Shown here one piece after another: positions 49,758 through 61,222 of a DNA stretch of 64,000 bases. A program made the position numbers and the translations under genes. Source of the DNA: Ophthalmolycus amberensis. Lineage: Eukaryota; Chordata; Actinopteri; Perciformes; Zoarcidae. Location: contig JAFEUB010000846.1 of NCBI GenBank assembly GCA_024529925.1, positions 1,489,001-1,553,000 on the forward strand. Direction: 5' to 3'. Position 1 is the stretch's first letter. The number at the start of each line of letters is the position of its first letter. The notes beneath the pieces were generated by a model that saw only the letters and a program-made list of their open reading frames with translations, was not told the origin of the DNA and did no database searches.

Positions 49758-51665
49758 ATGACGAAAGACGGCCTAAAAACTCTCTGATCCTCACCTGGCA
49801 TCTACTGAAACCTGGCAGCAACACGCCAGGAAATGCTTCCACGCCTCAAAATCAGTCCAGAGGCTGATCTCAGCCTTTGTGTATCTCAGCATGAGCTAGA
49901 TCTCCAGAGACGAGAGGGCCTGTCCATCACAGTCAGAGATAGTGGACTTTACTGAGAGCTGACATAAGGGCAACATTTCACTCTGACAGTCCAGGACAAG
50001 TGCCAGCCTGCTGCCAAGGAACGCCAGCTTTTACTGGACTGCTTCAGTCGGCCACAACACAGCTATTGTTAAAACATGGCGTGAAATCTGGTGCTCTTCA
50101 CCAAGAAAATGTTTTCCTTTGGATGCAGTCAGTCTCTTGCAGCTTTTTGACACAGGCTTGGCAATCACAAGGGCTTTCATATGGAGCTGGTAAACTGGTC
50201 ACTATTTCACAGTGTGTGCAACAAAGGCTTTGGATTATGCCAGCGCTCACACATTCAAGAGTAAAGCTTGAAACGAATATGCTTTGGTACTGGTGGTATA
50301 ACTCTGACATTACATGCTAATATCAATACCACAAACGTTATTGAAGTGCTGGGCATCCCACCCAAGCTGAAATCAAGATCGCTCTTCTGTCCAGGATTTA
50401 ACATGGCAGGAAATTGAAGACCAGAGACAGACTCGCAGGGCTGCAGAGTCTTTTTGACATGCCTGCTGGGCCTGCAGGAGCACACAGGATGAGCTCTCGT
50501 TGACCTCAGTGGCTTTATACATGACCAGAAAACCAGAAAATTGTAGAAATTACAGTAAACTTCAGTCTCTAATGAGGTGAAAAGTGTGATAGCCTTAGAA
50601 GTGAACTTTCTTCTCAGTTTGCTTGCCTGAACATCACGAACAGTTTATTTCTAATGATGTCAGCCACCAATTACACACACAGATACTAAAGCCTTACCGA
50701 TTTCACTATCAGAAGCAACGATGATGAGGATGATGAATTTCATTGCAGGGCAATGTGTCACAGAGCGTGCAATGGTTTTTTTGGACAGCTGGGGTGTGGA
50801 GCTAGTCTGGTTACTTGTTTGTCCATGAGTATCTGTTTATATAAACTATCTCTTACATCCTGTCGATGAACTCATCGTAGCATCCTTGTGTTTGTGCAGT
50901 AGTATGCTTTAACATCGTTTCAATGCCTGTTTTATTTGACCAAGCATATTCATTTTGCTATCATATCTGTTGAAGAAAGACATAAAATCCTCACATTATC
51001 AAAGCTGGAAATAGAGAATAATTCCCATCTCTAGTCATGCTAGCAGTGTGGCTCTGGGGCTGTCGGTCTGTCCATCACTTTGGCCCAGACTGATACATCT
51101 ATATATTTATATATTGTTCATTTGCTGTCAGTCGACTAACTGATCCAGTAAATCAGATAACTGTTTCAGTCTTCAAATGTAGGATACAGTAATCTAAGTC
51201 AATTTTCCTAATTCACATATATATAAATCAAATACTCTTTTTTTTAAATTCTACTATAGGGTCACACTTTGACGGTACTGAAAATAAAAATTAAAGAAAT
51301 AAATTACAGGCTGATGTTCACATTTGCATGCAAAATATTTTGTTGTAAACATTTTCCCTGTTTATCCGAATACAGTATGTCACCACCGACAGAACTACGA
51401 GTTTGACTTTTTTATAACTCTTTATTATTGACACCCCCCCACCCTCAGTCAGACATATAAGAGGCCCGGCAGACGGGTATCCACACGGTTTTAAGGGTTT
51501 AATATTTTGGATAGAGGCTGTGTATGGGTTGTTGTTACGATTTGTGCCAGGAGTACTAGTCCATGTCTGAGCCCCTTGATGTCTGCTGAGTTCACTAGGG
51601 TTGGTATTGGAGAGACTGGGACTGCTGGGGGTGACCACCATGCTGGAGTCCTACCTCCCAGAGTT

Positions 51666-51667
<2 letters not shown>

Positions 51668-51736
<69 letters not shown>
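51668..51736. repeat. (GT)n microsatellite
   Basis: Almost perfect GT run of about 34 units. Confidence 0.97.
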
Positions 51737-51737
<1 letters not shown>

Positions 51738-52895
51738 TGTGTGTCTGGGACTAAACCACATTTGATTTTTATACGCTTGTGGCTAACAGGAGCCATATGT
51801 AGCTGCCTCCAGGGAGCTTACCATCGAAACCGCCATTTATTTCTCTTTTTCACTCTTTAATGAGATCTGTGCATGCTTACATACATACTTGAGTGTGTAT
51901 ATATGTTCAAATAAAAGCAGCCAATAAGCCACAGCAGCATTTGCAATATTTTTCTATCAGGTAGCAAAGCTGGTATGTCAAAGACAGGATGTGTCCTGTT
52001 CAGATGACAGAGCATGAAAGTGACGGCGAAAATCTGATTTCATCACATACAAATAAATCAGAAACAATAAATCAGGGTGTCAAAGCACTGAGGACCCGCA
52101 GTTTTCTATGAGCTGAACCTGGCCATGAGACAGAAGAAGATTCATGAAGCCTAAGTGAGAGGTGACGTAAGAACTGAGCACACTCTCACACAAACACAGA
52201 CAAATAACAGACAATTAGATGGTCAGAACAGTTATTAATTAGTAACAATATAGAATTACTGCATCACAGTTTTAAGACCGTTCTCTTCTAAACATATACA
52301 TATTGAAGGAGAGAGCAGAAAGCAAAAGATCGAGAAAGAAGGGAGAGTTTTAATTGAAAGCGAATGTGTCTGTGCTGGCTGCTGGTCAGAGATGGGCCGG
52401 GGTCCCAGTTGGCTTCCACTTCAAAGGCCCTACCCGCCTGTCTCGAGCGCACCTGCAGCCGGTTAAACCCTGCTCTCATCACTCAGGGCGTGGAGGGACC
52501 TCTCCTACAACTTAGAACCCTCACCACAAAGCCTTTTGCCAAAGAGCCGTGATGTCCCGCACTCAAGAGTCCAACCTAAAACACGAGCCCATACAACCTT
52601 CACTACAGAACTAAATGTCAATCGCACTGTGTGAGTGTTCACAAAACAGCCACAGCAGGTTTCCTGCAGCCCCTACCACAGGGTCTTTGCCAACCCCGTC
52701 ACAGGTCACACAGGGCTCGTATAACCATCACAATACGATCTGAACTGGTTTCACGGACCTCCAAATATATATAACTTTGTGACAGAGATAGCCAATAACA
52801 AAGTGTTTTTGCTCTGTTTTTGTTATGTTACATTACAAACCTTTGAGAGGGAAACTTACAGGTTACAAATGTATTCATAAATGTTCTCATATGTA

Positions 52896-52990
52896 GGAGA
52901 CTGTGGCTCAGTGGCAGAGCCAGGTCATCCTTCAATCGGCGGTTGAAGGATGACCTGGCTCTGCTAGTCCATGTCGATGTGTCCTTGTGG
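52896..52990. mobile_element. tRNA-derived SINE fragment with an internal perfect hairpin
   Basis: GACTGTGGCTCAGTGGCAGA resembles a tRNA-like A box region, and CAATCGGCGGTTGA sits where the B box (GGTTCGA) would be. The end, CTAGTCCATGTCGATGTGTC, resembles the body of a teleost SINE. Within it, 52914-52935 and 52943-52964 are 22-base perfect inverted repeats around a 7-base loop. Family assignment is from memory. Confidence 0.5.
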
Positions 52991-54789
52991 GTTTATCACT
53001 ATCAGCGTCTTCTTTCACATAACAAATCGTTTATCCATTTTTAATATGAAAATATTGAAAAGCAGCTTCAAAGTTGAACCCAAAAATAAAGAAATGTATT
53101 TTCACCACCTAGCTTTGCTGTTTAACAATTTTTTGTTTGAATGTGAAACATTGAGGAGAAGGCAAGAAAAACATTAACGGTCTCATTCTCTATTTTTTTC
53201 GTCAGTCAACAGTTTTTGACTGTCAGTATTTTGCTGACTGTAATAGTTAAAAGCAGTCGCCCAGACAAAAATAAGTCAAATTTTTGCTTGCATATGCACA
53301 CGCTCATAAACACAATTGCACACACACAAGATCCTCACCACATGTCATAATCCTGAAATAAATGGATCCGCTTTTTGACCCCAAATGAGAGCCTCCAATA
53401 CAAGAAACAAACCTGGTATTAGATTAATTATAATTTCATGGTTTCATTGCACTTGTCTCTCAACTCCTGCCTAAGCAAATGAAAAACACAAGCTGCTACC
53501 GATAAAAACATGGGCAGCTGTTCTACCAATGATTTCAGTCTTTGGTTTACAGAGTGACTCACTCCTTATCCTGTGTGAAAAAAAAACAATGTTTCAGAGT
53601 TCAATTTACTGATTCACTGTTACCTCAGCCAGCCATGTGACCAGCTGCCCATGACCTGCAGTGTACATCACACAGTTCCCTACTAAAACTGGAAACCACT
53701 CAGCACAAACTCAGTTCCACAACGAGGCAGCAAGGAGACACCGTGCTGTCAAAATGACCAGCATCTACAAAGGTAAATTTCAATTTGGATTATTTAAAAA
53801 CATTTAACTCTTTAAATATGAAATTTAAACAATAGAAAAGGAAAATCAAAGCAGTTTGATTTAAGTTGATCCCAGTCTACCCTATGTCTAATATTAATGA
53901 TGTATGCCTGATTATGTTTGTATCATTGGCCCATATGTATTGCCTGTTTTCTCCTACGCAGTGTCTTAGGATATCCCTTGTCATCTGTATCACCTGCTCT
54001 ACAGCCAGTATGTGTGTGTGTCTATGTGTGTGTGCATGCTCCCAATTTGTCCAGCATGACGCCATCCTCCAGCAAGAGTTATCACCATCACATTTACAAA
54101 CACATATTGCGTTCGCAGGAATTATAAAATCTATTATTGCCAGGCTACCCTGGGGATAAAGTAAGAATGGGTCACAAGTATGCAGAGCTTAGCCCTGTAG
54201 AGGCCAACCATGATGGGTACATACTGTGGCAGCAGTTATGGATGTGTCTGTGTGAGCATTTGTTTTGCATCTGTGCAGGCACAAACTTTCTCTCAATGTA
54301 CATACCTTTCGAGAGCTCGGGAGTTCCAGCACCTCTGTTTGTTCAAAGCAGTTCATCTCTGTCAGCAGATCTAAATTTACAGGACAATAAATTATCACAG
54401 ATCTGGTTCTCTGGCACACTCATGCACACGCACATTATGGCTAGTCTGTCTCTGGAGGACTGTGTATTTTTAGGGTCTGTGTTGTATTCTGACCTTTCAT
54501 TAGCTTTATAGATAATGCTACTGGATTCTCAGCTGATTATTAAACAACCACTCAGGCCTGGTCCTTTTATCTTCATGGCTACTTAACACGCAGAAATTAT
54601 GACAGTATTAGATCCATCTACGATAAGTACTCCTGCAAGGATTCAAATAAAATTTAGAATGGAAACGTTCAAGACTTTAAGTATCACAACGTATCCTCAT
54701 ACAACGTATGATATCTTATAAAAAGTTACTCCTCAATTTTCGTGCGTTTTCCTTCTGAAAGCCAGCAACACGTGTCAATTTTTACGGTC

Positions 54790-55190
54790 TTTACAAAATA
54801 AACTTTCGTCCCCACAGGAAGCCACTCAGTTGGTTTAGGCAACAAAACTACTTGATTAGGTTTAGGAATAGGTCGTTGTTCTGGTTAACATACCCACGGC
54901 AGTGCCGTAACTACATTATTCAAGTTACGTGACAATAGATTAACATTCTCGCTTCACATGGGGAATGAACAGGCTGAATATTCGCTGGTTGTTGGACCCA
55001 TCCACCGCCTCTTCCAACCACCCGGTGTGCTTTTACAACCATTATACTTTCTCGTTCATGATTACGTTGATAACGTACAAAATCATTTTGTGGGATATCT
55101 ACAAATTAAGGCGCATTCTTTTTCGTAGGTATACAAAGGCTGGATGGGACCCGCCTGAGTAGCGTGACGTTATTATAGTGTAGATGATAC
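54790..55190. repeat. Probable dispersed repeat (GGTTTAGGCAACAAAACTAC)
   Basis: Includes AACTACTTGATTAGGTTTAG and ACCCACGGCAGTGCCGTAAC, word patterns I associate with a common teleost repeat. No second copy in the window; ends not resolved. Confidence 0.4.
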
Positions 55191-56767
55191 ATGAAATACG
55201 ATCCAGGAAGTCCAGTTTGAGTAACAGATTGTGTCAACTCAACAACAATGTCCCTTTCCAGAAAGAGTCATTGCGGTAAAGTTTTTCAAATATATTTTTT
55301 GGCACTTTGAGCACGTGTGGTCCCATTATGTTAGAGAGAAGGCAGACATCTCCACAGCTGATATCTCCAAAACTATGCAACTCACATCAAAACAATTTAG
55401 ATTGATAAATAGTACAACAGGTAAGAGGAAAAATATGTATTTCTGATTGGAGGGGTGAACTGTCCCTTTAAGGGTTTGTCAGTAAGGCAATGACAAATTA
55501 GGTATTTTGTCTCTGAAAATGATGTTGAATACAGTAACCCCCCCCCCCATCATTGATACAATTGCTTCAGTTGATCTCCTTTTTGTCTTTGTCCTTCTTT
55601 CACCTGTCCCTTGTTCATGTTCCATCCAGTGTTGAGTTTGCCCCTGCGTGTCCCATCAGTATGGGGACTTCGCCAGGTCTGACGACAGGCTGTCCTCTCT
55701 CCTCAACCTGCCAGGGGATGGGAATACACCCTGAGCTCATTCCTGGACTGCCTATAGTGACAGCCCACAGCATAATCCCCACAGGGGACACATTACTGGG
55801 CTATTAGTCCAGCTCTTTCACCTACAGTGCATGCCTCTGGCTTGCTCTTGGTTCATTTAGCCCATTCTCTTTTCCCCCTGCAAGTCCCTTATCAGTGCTC
55901 TGTATTTTTCCTCTGAGGAGGTGGTTGCCAGATCAGACCTCGTACATCAGGGCAAACTTTTCCTCCAACTGAGAGGAAGGCGATTTACTCTGTTATTGTT
56001 TCTGGGGAGAAAGCTGGGGTCAAGTTCACAGGCTGAGAGAGAGACCAAGAGAGAGAGAGAGAGAAAGTCTGTTCCAGCTCCAGCCGCATGAGAGAGAAGC
56101 ATAACTCAGCCGTGTTTGTGCTTCCCTAATTCCTTTTGATTTAGCAGAAAATTGTGAGCTAAGCTGCAACGCACAAATATTCACCGCCTCTCACAAACCT
56201 GTACCCACTGTAGTCCATGTGTTTGTGAATGTGCCTGTCTCTGAAAACATTTTAAACGGTGTGTGTCCCATTCTGACAGCAGCCTGCTTGCCTAGCTCTG
56301 AGCAGAAATACAAATGTCTCTAAAAGGAGCTTAGCTTTAACAGCAGCTTTGGCATAAACACTTGAGCATTTTTACTCAAGCTTTCGATGAACTAGGAGTT
56401 TGCGACAGCTAGAGGTAATTTGTTTCAATTCCAACAAGGATTTTCCTTGATTTGTTTACTTGTTTGTTGGCATTAGTGGGTCAGCTGAATCAACTGTGGT
56501 ATTGTTAATCCAATATCACAAACTCCCCAGAGAAGTTCAAGTCTACACTGATAAGAACAGTGCAAAAAAGTGTCTGTTAACAAGTGGGACAAGTCATTTT
56601 TCAGTTCAAGATTTTTGGATTGCTAAAATTAGGTTTTGATTTGTTAGGAGTCATTCAATGACTTGATATTTGATAATGGATGACCTGCCCGCTACAAAGC
56701 CTGATGACAACCTCAAGATGCACGCACGCATGGGAAAAAAGGTAAGGATGGTTGCTCTCTCGTGTGC

Positions 56768-56770
<3 letters not shown>

Positions 56771-56802
<32 letters not shown>
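56771..56802. repeat. (GT)n microsatellite
   Basis: About 16 GT units. Confidence 0.95.
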
Positions 56803-56805
<3 letters not shown>

Positions 56806-57583
56806 TCTTTATTCGAGCGCTGTCTCAGCACTCTCTCTTACACATGTGGTTCATATTTAAGACATAGTGCTGTTCCACTGGACGATTTGGCTCTGTTCTC
56901 CAAGTCCCACATTCCCTTCCCTTTCCTTGTTTCTCTAACTTTCATTTCTGCTATGCTTTAGGTGGTGCACGGCTGCAGGCATAACAAATATTTAAATTAG
57001 TATTTGTAAATAATAACCATAATAACTTAATCGATGTCACAGATTGTATTACTTCTTTATCAGGGACAGCACTCATTACGTGAATATGATGAAACTGCGC
57101 CACATTTAGCCAAAAGGCTTAGTTTTATCTGCAACCCCCAGGTTGATATTAACATTAATGTCTATGAAAGATGTATGTGGGGAACAGCATGAGGAATACA
57201 AGCATATACATATCCAAGGAATATGATTATGTTGAATAATTATAATGAATTGACAATAACAATATATGTTGGATAAAATAATATCTGGTGAATACCATAG
57301 CCACTAAAATAAATCTGTGGCTGCAATTAACAATTGGATTTCCAACATATACTTGGTGTATGTAGGGTATTTGGTCTCTGGTTATTTTGCTCCACCCAAT
57401 GATTGCATCATATATCAAGAATGGAAAATACCCTTTTAAAATATGAAAAAAAAAAACATTTTCGTGTGATTTAATTATCCAGTTTTACTGGGTTGTAAAA
57501 TGAAGGCGCCATCATCAATTATAACTATTGGGGTTACAGATGAACTTCTCACATTCGGACCGTCTCGACTCGACCACAACAGC

Positions 57584-57660
57584 ACCATCAGAATCAGAAT
57601 CAATCAGAACCGTTTATTGCCATTGTATGTTGAACATACAAGGAATTTAACATGACGGAA
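57584..57660. repeat. Probable dispersed repeat fragment (AGAATCAGAATCAATCAGAA)
   Basis: AATCAGAA repeats followed by TTTATTGCCATTGTATGTTG and ACATACAAGGAATTTAACAT resemble the end of an abundant teleost repeat. A (CA)n run follows at 57685-57717, as often seen next to such ends. Confidence 0.5.
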
Positions 57661-57683
57661 GGTCATCGCCCCTTAACCCCAGC

Positions 57684-57684
<1 letters not shown>

Positions 57685-57717
<33 letters not shown>
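57685..57717. repeat. (CA)n microsatellite
   Basis: About 16 CA units. Confidence 0.95.
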
Positions 57718-57722
<5 letters not shown>

Positions 57723-58325
57723 TTCCATCCATCCCTCTTTAATATCTCCTTCCTATCAAACTCTGTAACCCCTGCATCTGCCCAATGGGCAAGAGGAGCC
57801 GTCAGCAGCGAGCCCTCCCTCATCTCTCTCTCTCCCTCCCTCCCAGCTCTGACTCTGTCCACAGCAGCACTGATAAAGGAGAGGTCCAGTGTAAGCATCC
57901 GACCCAGCACAGAGTCACAAAGTCGTCAGAACTGCTGCGAGTCACGCAACTCCCACATTTTGGCTCCAGCTGTGATTCGGATCCTATTTCTGCCTCTGAA
58001 CTAAGCCAAAATCAAGGATACGTGTTGGGGACCTGACTGGAGAGGTGAAAAAAACGACACTTGTTGCTCGGTCAGGTAAACCTCCTGCCGGCAGCCAGAA
58101 GTGCTCAGTGGAGGGTCTGGTGCGCACATGGCACCGAAAACGCGCTCCTCACACTCCTGACAGTCGCGCTATTAATATGGAGCGACACACTGGATAATGA
58201 GGCCCACCTTCAGAATGGGTGCTTAACCTACATCACATCAAACATCGTTTGTTAAAGCCCCCCCCCCCCGCCCCAAATCTTACATTTTTGGGGAACTTTT
58301 CGTGGTTAAAAAAAAGCGTAGAGTC

Positions 58326-61222
58326 ATGTTGGGTTTAAACAGGATTCTGAGCCTCCGGGCTGCCCGGATTCGGAGCTGTGGTTCGCCGGGATCCAAACTC
58401 TCACCCCGGTCTTCTTCATGCCAAAACCACGGTGCCAGTTCGAGGATTTACTGTGCGTGTCTGTTGCTGCTGCTGCTGGTGACGCCTCGAGTGGACTCTT
58501 CATGGTGGTGAGTACTGTCTGCAGACATCACACCTATAGGCCTACCTGCCTGCCAACATTTGGGGATCCGCATTTGTTTTTGGAAGAAACTGCTAAGTAC
58601 CCTAAATGATGATGATTATTATTATTATTATTAACTAAATTTGATCGGGAGCCTAACTGTGAAAGGGAAGGAAATGGCACTGGCACATGATTTTGAACAT
58701 CAATCATTGATCTTAATCATTTGAAATGGAGCTGGGACTTCTGCCTATAGCCTTATAGTCTTTCGATAGAAACTTCAGGGATTCAAATTGCCAACGAATT
58801 TCACGTATGATGACCATGTTAATAACCCATTTCCAAAAGCAAAAGCAAAACCCGTTCCAATTAATTCAAGGCAGCGATTTGTAGACATTATGAGGTTTGA
58901 GGGTTTGATCATTATCGCCGAGTCACTATATGCCGACAGTGCTTTTTTGCATCGATGTTGCAGCATTTTAAACTTTAGCATTCTTGGTCTTATTTGTGCA
59001 ATTTTGCAGCAAATCATTTAAACACAGTGCGGTTTATAAAAATAAATAAAAAGTGTTAGGCTATTATTTGTCAAGAATGAATGCGTTGCCTTGTGATTTT
59101 TTATGGGGAAACGACTGCAATGAGAAACGCAAATGTGTTTTTATCTGTCACTCAATTTAATTCAAAATGATTTGCTCCTGAAAAAAAGAGTAAGAAACAT
59201 GATGGAACATTAAAATAACATATTTATTATTAGTTTGTGAACTATTCAAGCGTCTTTCAGATTTAGTTCCTGATAGGCATTTTCTCTTCATGTCAGTTTG
59301 TTGGCCTGCCACATTGTGCAATAATAATAGAGCGATAAATGTAATTTGCATTGGCGCTGTTGGCTGAGCGCGTGTTGAGCAAAGGATGGGGCCTGCGTTC
59401 AACAAGGCAGAGCAGTCATTAATTCACCAGGTACCACGCGCAAATTACTTCACTAAAATACCCCAAAACCAGCCATCTAGAGCATAGGTGAGGGGTGAAC
59501 AAAATATCTCGTTGCCTGCGCAATAACATACGTGAAAATATCCATGTGTGTGAGTGTGTTTATGAGAGAAGTGTCTGTGTGTGGGCGGGTGTGGGAGTAA
59601 TGGAATGCCTAATAGTTTGTGTAGATTAAAAGCAGTTATGGGGAGTAGTGGGACCAGCATGTGCAGAGGCTTTGGCTGGGCATTATTGGCTTTGAGGGGA
59701 ATTTAGTTTCGGGGATACAGTCTCTAACTGTTCATCACATTTCTGTGGGTGTACAATAAGTGATGATATGGACAGATCCGGGGCTTTGAGATAGTGGGAT
59801 GTTCGAGCCATTTGAGAAAGGTGAAAAAGCATAAATAACGTAATACAAAGACACCATAATACATTCTCATGAAATTAGATTTTTTTGTAAAATATAAAAA
59901 GTTACTGATAACATTTAAGAAAATGATCAGATCATTCGTCTTTTTTAGTGTTTCTTGTGATTCAATAGGGCTTGAGAAGATGGCATGGCAATAGAGGTCG
60001 ATGTAATATCAGCTGCGTCATCAGAAGTCAATAAAAGCCTTCCATTTGTGTCCCACTTGTCTTTCTTCGATGATTCACTGTATAGTCGCAGGGCTTCACA
60101 TGTTGTTTTAGACCTGTGGATAATGATTTACTATCCTATTAAATCCACAAGTCCTCCTGACTCTCAGAGAGAAAATTAAGTGTGAATTGCTGCTCTGGCT
60201 CTTTCCTTTGATGAGCACTCTGTTCTTATTCCTCCTCTCTAATCCCACTCTTGGGAGCAGAGAGCCTCCAGTCGCCATCCTCTCGCCCAACCTCGTAAAA
60301 CACGACCACACAGCTACACGCTCCCTGACCTCCACTCGCTGACCCGCCAAAACCCTGCAGCCACCGAGCTGCAAGAGGTCTCATGCACACACAATTAGCT
60401 TTCGGGTAATATTTCCGTGGTAATCTCAACGCAGCATTTAACTTGTTAGGATACTGTAGGAGTCTCTTTTATCAGGGCAGGGAGAAAGATTGGAGGCATG
60501 CAAGAGAACTGTGAGTAGGGTGAGCATGAGAGCGAACAGACAGAAGACAGAGAGGAGTAAAGTGAGTAAATGGGGACTTAGTTTGACAGGGTTATTGGAG
60601 GCCCCAGACTTCGTGCTCTGATTTGTGACGACATGATTTCAGCTAATTCCACTGGGAAACATTTGAACACACACACACACGCAGGTCTTGTGGGGAGAGG
60701 TTAAGTGCTTATTTATTTGGAGAGCAGAGTAAATGGTTTCCACTCCCCTCCTGCTCGCAAACCTTAAACTGTTAAGTGTAGTGAACTCTGACTCACAGAG
60801 GACTGTTACTGCAGCTCTCGTTCACGCCACTCAACACCTTCGAGTGTGTGTGTATCCACATGTGTAAATCCCCACCATATGAGGGCGCCTATGTGTACTA
60901 ATTAATTGCAATATACCATCAATCACTGCTGTGACTTTGTATTCTGCATATGAGTCCTTTTAAATGAAGTAGACGTTTCTTGTGTCTATTGCGTCTGCAG
61001 GTACATTGGTAGCGCTGGGGGCCCGTGTGATCTGCAACAACATCCCAGGCTTGGTGAATAAGCAGCGGCAACTCTGTCAGCGCCACCCAGACATCATGCA
61101 GGCCATCGGCGAGGGCACCAAAGAGTGGATCAGAGAGTGCCAGCACCAATTCAGACACCACCGCTGGAACTGCAGCACACTGGACCGCGACCACACCGTG
61201 TTTGGACGTGTCTTGCTACGGA
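58326..61222 (+). CDS. wnt2b: Wnt2b-type secreted ligand, first two coding exons
   Basis: Secreted Wnt glycoprotein of the WNT2/2B subfamily. Exon 1 (58326-58507) starts MLGLNRILSLRAAR, has a hydrophobic signal core (ACLLLLLLV) and ends PRVDSSWW, matching the WNT2B start. Exon 2 (61001-61222) encodes ALGARVICNNIPGLVNKQRQ, then IRECQHQFRHHRWNC and DRDHTVFGRVLLRS, clearly the WNT2B pattern rather than WNT2, and ends at A|GTAAGT. Later exons lie beyond the window. With the canonical donor (TGGTG|GTGAGT) and acceptor (CTGCAG|G), the exon 2 frame is off by one base; the expected frame needs one base fewer between 61003 and 61021, otherwise TAA at 61059 ends translation. This could be a sequencing indel, a variant or an unseen alternative first exon. 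The 2ba/2bb paralog was not determined. Confidence 0.88.

Noticed and set aside
51318..51641. Minus-strand frame rich in Ser/Pro/Asn, followed by AATAAA on that strand, like a last exon
   Set aside because: No pyrimidine-rich acceptor (the preceding bases are a CA microsatellite on that strand) and no recognisable upstream exons.
53754..53772. Possible small first coding exon, ATG ACC AGC ATC TAC AAA G|GTAAAT
   Set aside because: Six codons with a donor-like site occur by chance; no downstream exon in phase was found.
55553..55807. Plus-strand frame ending HSIIPTGDTLLGY, preceded by an AG
   Set aside because: No family similarity and no partner exons; composition is compatible with chance.
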